From Gimesia aquarii (GTDB lineage Bacteria; Planctomycetota; Planctomycetia; Planctomycetales; Planctomycetaceae), in contig NZ_CP037422.1 of the NCBI RefSeq assembly GCF_007748175.1, positions 1,838,528-1,902,527 of the forward strand: DNA of 64,000 nucleotides, written 5' to 3'. A program made the translations under genes and the position numbers. Positions 60,925 through 64,000 of the stretch are shown one piece after another. The notes beneath the pieces are model-generated. The model was given only the letters and a program-made list of their open reading frames with translations, was not told the DNA's origin and did no database searches. Every line of letters begins with the position of its first letter. Position 1 is the stretch's first letter.

Positions 60925-63042
60925 ATGGCCTCTAAAGCATCAAAATATCTTAACCGAGAATTAAGCTGGCTTGAATTTAATCAACGGGTGCTGGATGAAG
61001 CCCATGATGCATCAATCCCCTTACTGGAACGATTAAAATTTCTGGCGATTACCAGTTCGAACCTCGACGAATTTTTTATGGTCCGCGTGGGTGGTCTCCA
61101 TTTGTTGCAGGCAAGTGGCAACACAACGCCGGATCCATCGGGAATGACTCCCAGTGAAACCCTGAAAGCGATCAGTTTACGCGCTCATCATATGATGGTT
61201 GAACAGTATCAATGTTTATTGAATGAAATTGAGCCGCCTCTCTCAGAAGCCGGATTTCAAAGAGCGAATCCTCTGGAACTGACTGACTCACAGAGACGAA
61301 TTGTCGAACATGTGTTTCGAGATGAAATTTATCCCGTACTCACCCCCATGGCAGTAACACCAGAAATGGAGTTTCCATATCTGGTAAATCATACGCTGAA
61401 TATTATTGTTCGACTGGCACCGGCTGAAAACAGTGAGAACAAGCAAAATCGATTTGCCATTATCCCTTTCGGTAGAACAGAATTTCGATTTATTACGCTC
61501 CCTTCCGAGGGTGGGTATCAGTATTTACCTATGGAAGACGCGGTCAGTTTATTTATTGAACAGTATTTTCAGGGTGAGCATGTTTTGGAAAGTATTCCCT
61601 TTCGTGTGACAAAGAATGCAGATGTCAGTCTGCAAGATGAATTTGCTTCTGATCTATTGCATCAGATGGAGGATATGCTGGATCAGCGGAAGCAGGGAGA
61701 TTGTATCCGTCTGGAAGTCGCCGAAAACGTTTCGGTTGAGACCTTGGAATTTTTGGAACGGGGCTTAAGTGTGCGCGATGAGAATGTCTACCGCATTCCC
61801 GGGCCCCTGGATCTGACCGCTTTTATGAGACTGACTGATATCTCTGGATTTGAATCACAGAAAGATCAAGCCTGGCCACCTCAACCCTCTCCGGATGTGA
61901 ACCCTCGCATCAGCATGTTCAAGAATATTTCAAGGCAGGATATCCTGTTATGCCATCCTTACGAAAGCTTTGAGCCAGTTGTCAGGCTAATCGAAGAAGC
62001 CGCCGTTGATCCTGATGTGTTGGCCATCAAACAGATTCTCTATCGAACCAGTAAACATAGCCCGATCGTAGCGGCATTGATTCGTGCGGCTGAGCAAGGC
62101 AAACATGTGACCGCAATTGTTGAACTCAAAGCTCGTTTTGATGAAGCGCGGAATATTGAATGGGCTAAGAATCTGGAACATGCCGGAGTACAGGTCATTT
62201 ATGGTGTAAAAGGGCTTAAAACACATGCGAAGATCTGCTGCATTATTCGCCGTGAACCGCATGGAATTCAGCGTTACATTCATTTTGGCACAGGCAACTA
62301 TAACGACGCGACTGCGAAAATATATAGCGATATCAGTTACTTCACCTGTGATGAAGTTTTAGCATCTGATGCAATTAACTTCTTTAATTCGATCACAGGG
62401 TATTCTCTGCCACAAAAATATCAAAAACTGGAAGCGGCCCCCATCGGTTTGAGAGACAAAATTCTTGACCTGATCCACCATGAAACAGAACGCAAGAAAC
62501 AAGGGCAGAAGGCAAGAATTATCGCAAAAGTCAATTCACTCGTGGATCCAGAAATTATTGATGCATTGTATCAAGCTTCAGAAGCCGGAGTTAAAATCAA
62601 ATTGAATATTCGCGGGATCTGCTGTCTGCGCCCCGGTGTCTCCAAGTTAAGCAAAAATATTGAAGTCGTTAGCATCATCGATCGGTTTCTGGAGCATGCA
62701 CGAATTCTGTATTTTTATCATGGTGGTGATGAACGAGTTCTGATCTCCAGTGCCGATTGGATGCCTCGGAACTTAGATCGACGCGTTGAGTTACTGGTGC
62801 CGATTGAGGAAGAAAAAAGTCAGCGAAAGTTAGTGAAAATTCTGAACAGTTATTTTGCCGATAATGCCAAAGGTCGAGTATTAAATAGCGATGGCGTTTA
62901 CGAACGCGTCACTCCGGGTAAAGATAAAAAACGTGTACGCTGTCAGCAGGCTTTGTACGAAGAAGCGGTTTCAGCCGTGAAGCAGGCAGAAAAAGCCGGG
63001 CGTACCATTTTCGAACCGCATATGGCTCCCGAGGATCAGTAG
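60925..63042 (+). CDS. ppk1: polyphosphate kinase 1
   Basis: 705 residues from ATG 60925. The TTG two codons earlier is less likely. The N-terminal domain begins SKYLNRELSWLEFNQRVLDE; LAITSSNLDEFFMVRVGG is typical. The phosphorylated His lies in GLKTHAKICC (about 434), and the second conserved region is ILYFYHGGDERVLISSADWM with PRNLDRRVEL. Length is normal. It polymerises the gamma-phosphate of ATP to polyphosphate and reversibly back. The gene follows the Ppx/GppA gene by 70 bases. Confidence 0.95.
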   Translation: MASKASKYLNRELSWLEFNQRVLDEAHDASIPLLERLKFLAITSSNLDEFFMVRVGGLHLLQASGNTTPDPSGMTPSETLKAISLRAHHMMVEQYQCLLNEIEPPLSEAGFQRANPLELTDSQRRIVEHVFRDEIYPVLTPMAVTPEMEFPYLVNHTLNIIVRLAPAENSENKQNRFAIIPFGRTEFRFITLPSEGGYQYLPMEDAVSLFIEQYFQGEHVLESIPFRVTKNADVSLQDEFASDLLHQMEDMLDQRKQGDCIRLEVAENVSVETLEFLERGLSVRDENVYRIPGPLDLTAFMRLTDISGFESQKDQAWPPQPSPDVNPRISMFKNISRQDILLCHPYESFEPVVRLIEEAAVDPDVLAIKQILYRTSKHSPIVAALIRAAEQGKHVTAIVELKARFDEARNIEWAKNLEHAGVQVIYGVKGLKTHAKICCIIRREPHGIQRYIHFGTGNYNDATAKIYSDISYFTCDEVLASDAINFFNSITGYSLPQKYQKLEAAPIGLRDKILDLIHHETERKKQGQKARIIAKVNSLVDPEIIDALYQASEAGVKIKLNIRGICCLRPGVSKLSKNIEVVSIIDRFLEHARILYFYHGGDERVLISSADWMPRNLDRRVELLVPIEEEKSQRKLVKILNSYFADNAKGRVLNSDGVYERVTPGKDKKRVRCQQALYEEAVSAVKQAEKAGRTIFEPHMAPEDQ

Positions 63043-63374
63043 TCAATGAATACACGATGTTTTATTTATGACAATTTCACTACACAAGAAATCAGGTCAA
63101 ATCTAAAACCAGAGTGAAAACACGGTGATTGCCTGTAAAAATCAGGAGACTCACTAAAGTCTTATCCTACACCTCTATAATAAGTTACGATTTTTGATTA
63201 TTGCAGGCCCTCTGGATTTCAGCTGATTCGAACTAAAAAGGTATTGCCTCAAATTTGGGATTTGCAAAAATAGGGTGTAGATCATGTATCGCACCCACGC
63301 AGTGCGATAGGACTAGAGCCTGTATTCAAGATTGGAGCTACAAACCGATGATGAAACAGGGAGTTTATCTAAGA
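63043..63374. other. intergenic region after ppk1
   Basis: About 330 bases with no gene. The 3' part is GC-normal with no inverted repeats I trust. It precedes the structured RNA candidate at 63375 and may contain its promoter. Confidence 0.35.
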
Positions 63375-63389
63375 AAAGGAGGTGATTGA

Positions 63390-63431
63390 GTGGACAGTTA
63401 TTGTTGTAGCCAGAAAGGTGGTTGTACTTAG
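63390..63431 (+). CDS. 13-codon Cys-rich microprotein candidate
   Basis: GTG to TAG, reading V/M-DSYCCSQKGGCT, with three Cys in 13 residues. AGGAGG ends seven bases before the GTG, an ideal ribosome-binding site, stronger than any other in the window. It lies wholly inside the structured RNA, and its initiation region is in the outer and second helices. It could be a real peptide or just a ribosome-sensing element. Confidence 0.35.
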   Translation: MDSYCCSQKGGCT

Positions 63432-63503
63432 CGACTTCTGGCGGGTTGTCAGAGACAACCACCACTCGTGAGGATCACCTCGATCCTAACGAAATTTGAA
63501 CGG

Positions 63504-63537
63504 GGCTGACCTGCATCACTGTGGGTCAGCCTTTTTT
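63504..63537 (+). terminator. intrinsic terminator of the structured RNA
   Basis: GGCTGACC (63504-63511) pairs with GGTCAGCC (63524-63531), 12-base loop, followed by six T. It defines the 3' end of the RNA candidate. Confidence 0.85.
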
Positions 63538-63548
63538 GAAGTATCAAG

Positions 63549-63585
63549 AAAAAGCGCACCGGAAATTCATTCCGATGCGCTTTTT
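63549..63585. terminator. bidirectional terminator
   Basis: AAAAAGCGCA pairs with TGCGCTTTTT, extended inward by CGGAA/TTCCG around a short loop. It can terminate the reverse-strand oxidoreductase gene and also backs up the RNA terminator just upstream. Confidence 0.88.
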
Positions 63586-63624
63586 ATCTTTTTGATCTCA
63601 TTTGATTGATCGTGCCACGATCGT

Positions 63625-64000
63625 TTAGACTTCGTTGGGAACCACGAATGGTTTACGATACTGGCGAGTTAAGTATTTGTCTGCTTCTGGATCGTCTACA
63701 AACTGTTCTGTTTTGGGATCGAAGTTCAGTTGACGCCCCAAGCGAAAGGCAATGTTACCCAAATGAGCAAGGCCGGAACTGGTATGAGCTGTTTCGACAG
63801 GGCCATTCAAAGTCTCAGCCTTCCGTGATCGGACAGCATCCAGAAAATTGGTGAAGTGTGCTTCGACGGGATCATCTCCGCTCTTCTTCGGCCCGGGTTC
63901 CCGTTTTCGTCCCAGATAGGTCTCATAAGATTTATATCCCTTAACAACCATATAACCCTCCGATCCGTAGAATATGTTACCCACAGTCGCTCCGTCTTCG
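63625..64000 (-). CDS. Gfo/Idh/MocA family oxidoreductase, C-terminal part
   Basis: The reverse-strand frame is open to the window edge, so the N-terminal Rossmann domain is outside. The visible 125 residues read GNIFYGSEGYMVVKGYKSYE, KSGDDPVEAHFTNFLDAVRS, HTSSGLAHLGNIAFRLGRQL, the typical C-terminal domain of planctomycete Gfo/Idh/MocA proteins. The full-length enzymes are usually NAD(P)-dependent sugar or inositol dehydrogenases, often with Tat signals in this phylum. Confidence 0.85.
   Translation of the reverse strand, partial: EDGATVGNIFYGSEGYMVVKGYKSYETYLGRKREPGPKKSGDDPVEAHFTNFLDAVRSRKAETLNGPVETAHTSSGLAHLGNIAFRLGRQLNFDPKTEQFVDDPEADKYLTRQYRKPFVVPNEV

Larger units (their letters stand above)
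63375..63537 (+). ncRNA. structured RNA candidate with SD/anti-SD pairing
   Basis: Four helices are visible: GAGGTGAT (63379-63386) with ATCACCTC (63474-63481); GAGTGG (63388-63393) with CCACTC (63462-63467); GCCAGAA (63409-63415) with TTCTGGC (63436-63442); and hairpin GGTTGTC aga GACAACC (63444-63460). An intrinsic terminator follows (63504-63537). The outer helix pairs a perfect Shine-Dalgarno (AAAGGAGGTGAT) with GGATCACCTC, the sequence found at the end of 16S rRNA. This could be a regulatory RNA, a leader with attenuation, or a small RNA that mimics the ribosome's anti-SD. Promoter not identified. Confidence 0.55.

Overview
The window looks like a chromosomal segment of a planctomycete, probably close to Gimesia or a related Planctomycetaceae genus. 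This is inferred from gene content: a zinc-ribbon MotA/ExbB protein, a Tat-exported NIPSNAP protein, PQQ-type beta-propeller and CocE exported enzymes, a giant repeat-bearing secretin and a Gfo/Idh/MocA oxidoreductase. No rRNA or taxonomic marker is present. Composition is moderate, with AT-rich stretches in the accessory parts.

Left part (1-12.5 kb) is accessory. After a few uncharacterised genes, 3.8-9.7 kb is a mosaic of small membrane and soluble proteins. The same short modules recur between unrelated gene bodies. Several modules are mini-ORFs (for example MIDNLRMxFGGVVS) whose stop codon overlaps the next start as GTGA or ATGA. An alpha/beta hydrolase lacking a normal start codon and a methyltransferase fused to a Pth2-type peptidyl-tRNA hydrolase follow.

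12.6-30.4 kb is a genomic island. A 48-bp direct repeat (12581-12628 and 30412-30459) bounds it, and the right copy is the 3' part of an intact tRNA-Thr(CGT) gene. No integrase is recognisable. Inside are a methyltransferase, a DUF4062 gene paired with a nuclease-like gene, a coiled-coil membrane protein, an amber-interrupted excisionase-like remnant, and a 12-kb array of Hint-domain polymorphic toxin cassettes. The cassettes carry GIY-YIG-like, nucleotidyltransferase-like and ADP-ribosyltransferase-like tails, each followed by a putative immunity gene. Most cassettes are 5'-truncated. Two toxins carry disabling mutations while their neighbouring immunity genes stay open, and a 1-kb immunity block is duplicated. 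The Hint domain itself is split by a two-helix membrane insertion.

30.8-64 kb is core-like: CocE hydrolase, NIPSNAP protein, an ECF sigma / membrane regulator / PDZ cluster, pyrophosphatase, three peptidyl-prolyl isomerases, a GNAT acetyltransferase, the giant secretin, mfd, aroB, an Hpt/response-regulator/PilZ-like cluster, yggS-yggU, a PQQ-repeat protein, an ExbB/ExbD-like pair, and a ROK kinase-Ppx/GppA-PPK1 polyphosphate cluster. Between ppk1 and the last gene lies a strongly structured RNA candidate. It holds a perfect Shine-Dalgarno, a 13-codon Cys-rich ORF and a downstream sequence resembling the 16S rRNA 3' end that can pair with the Shine-Dalgarno.
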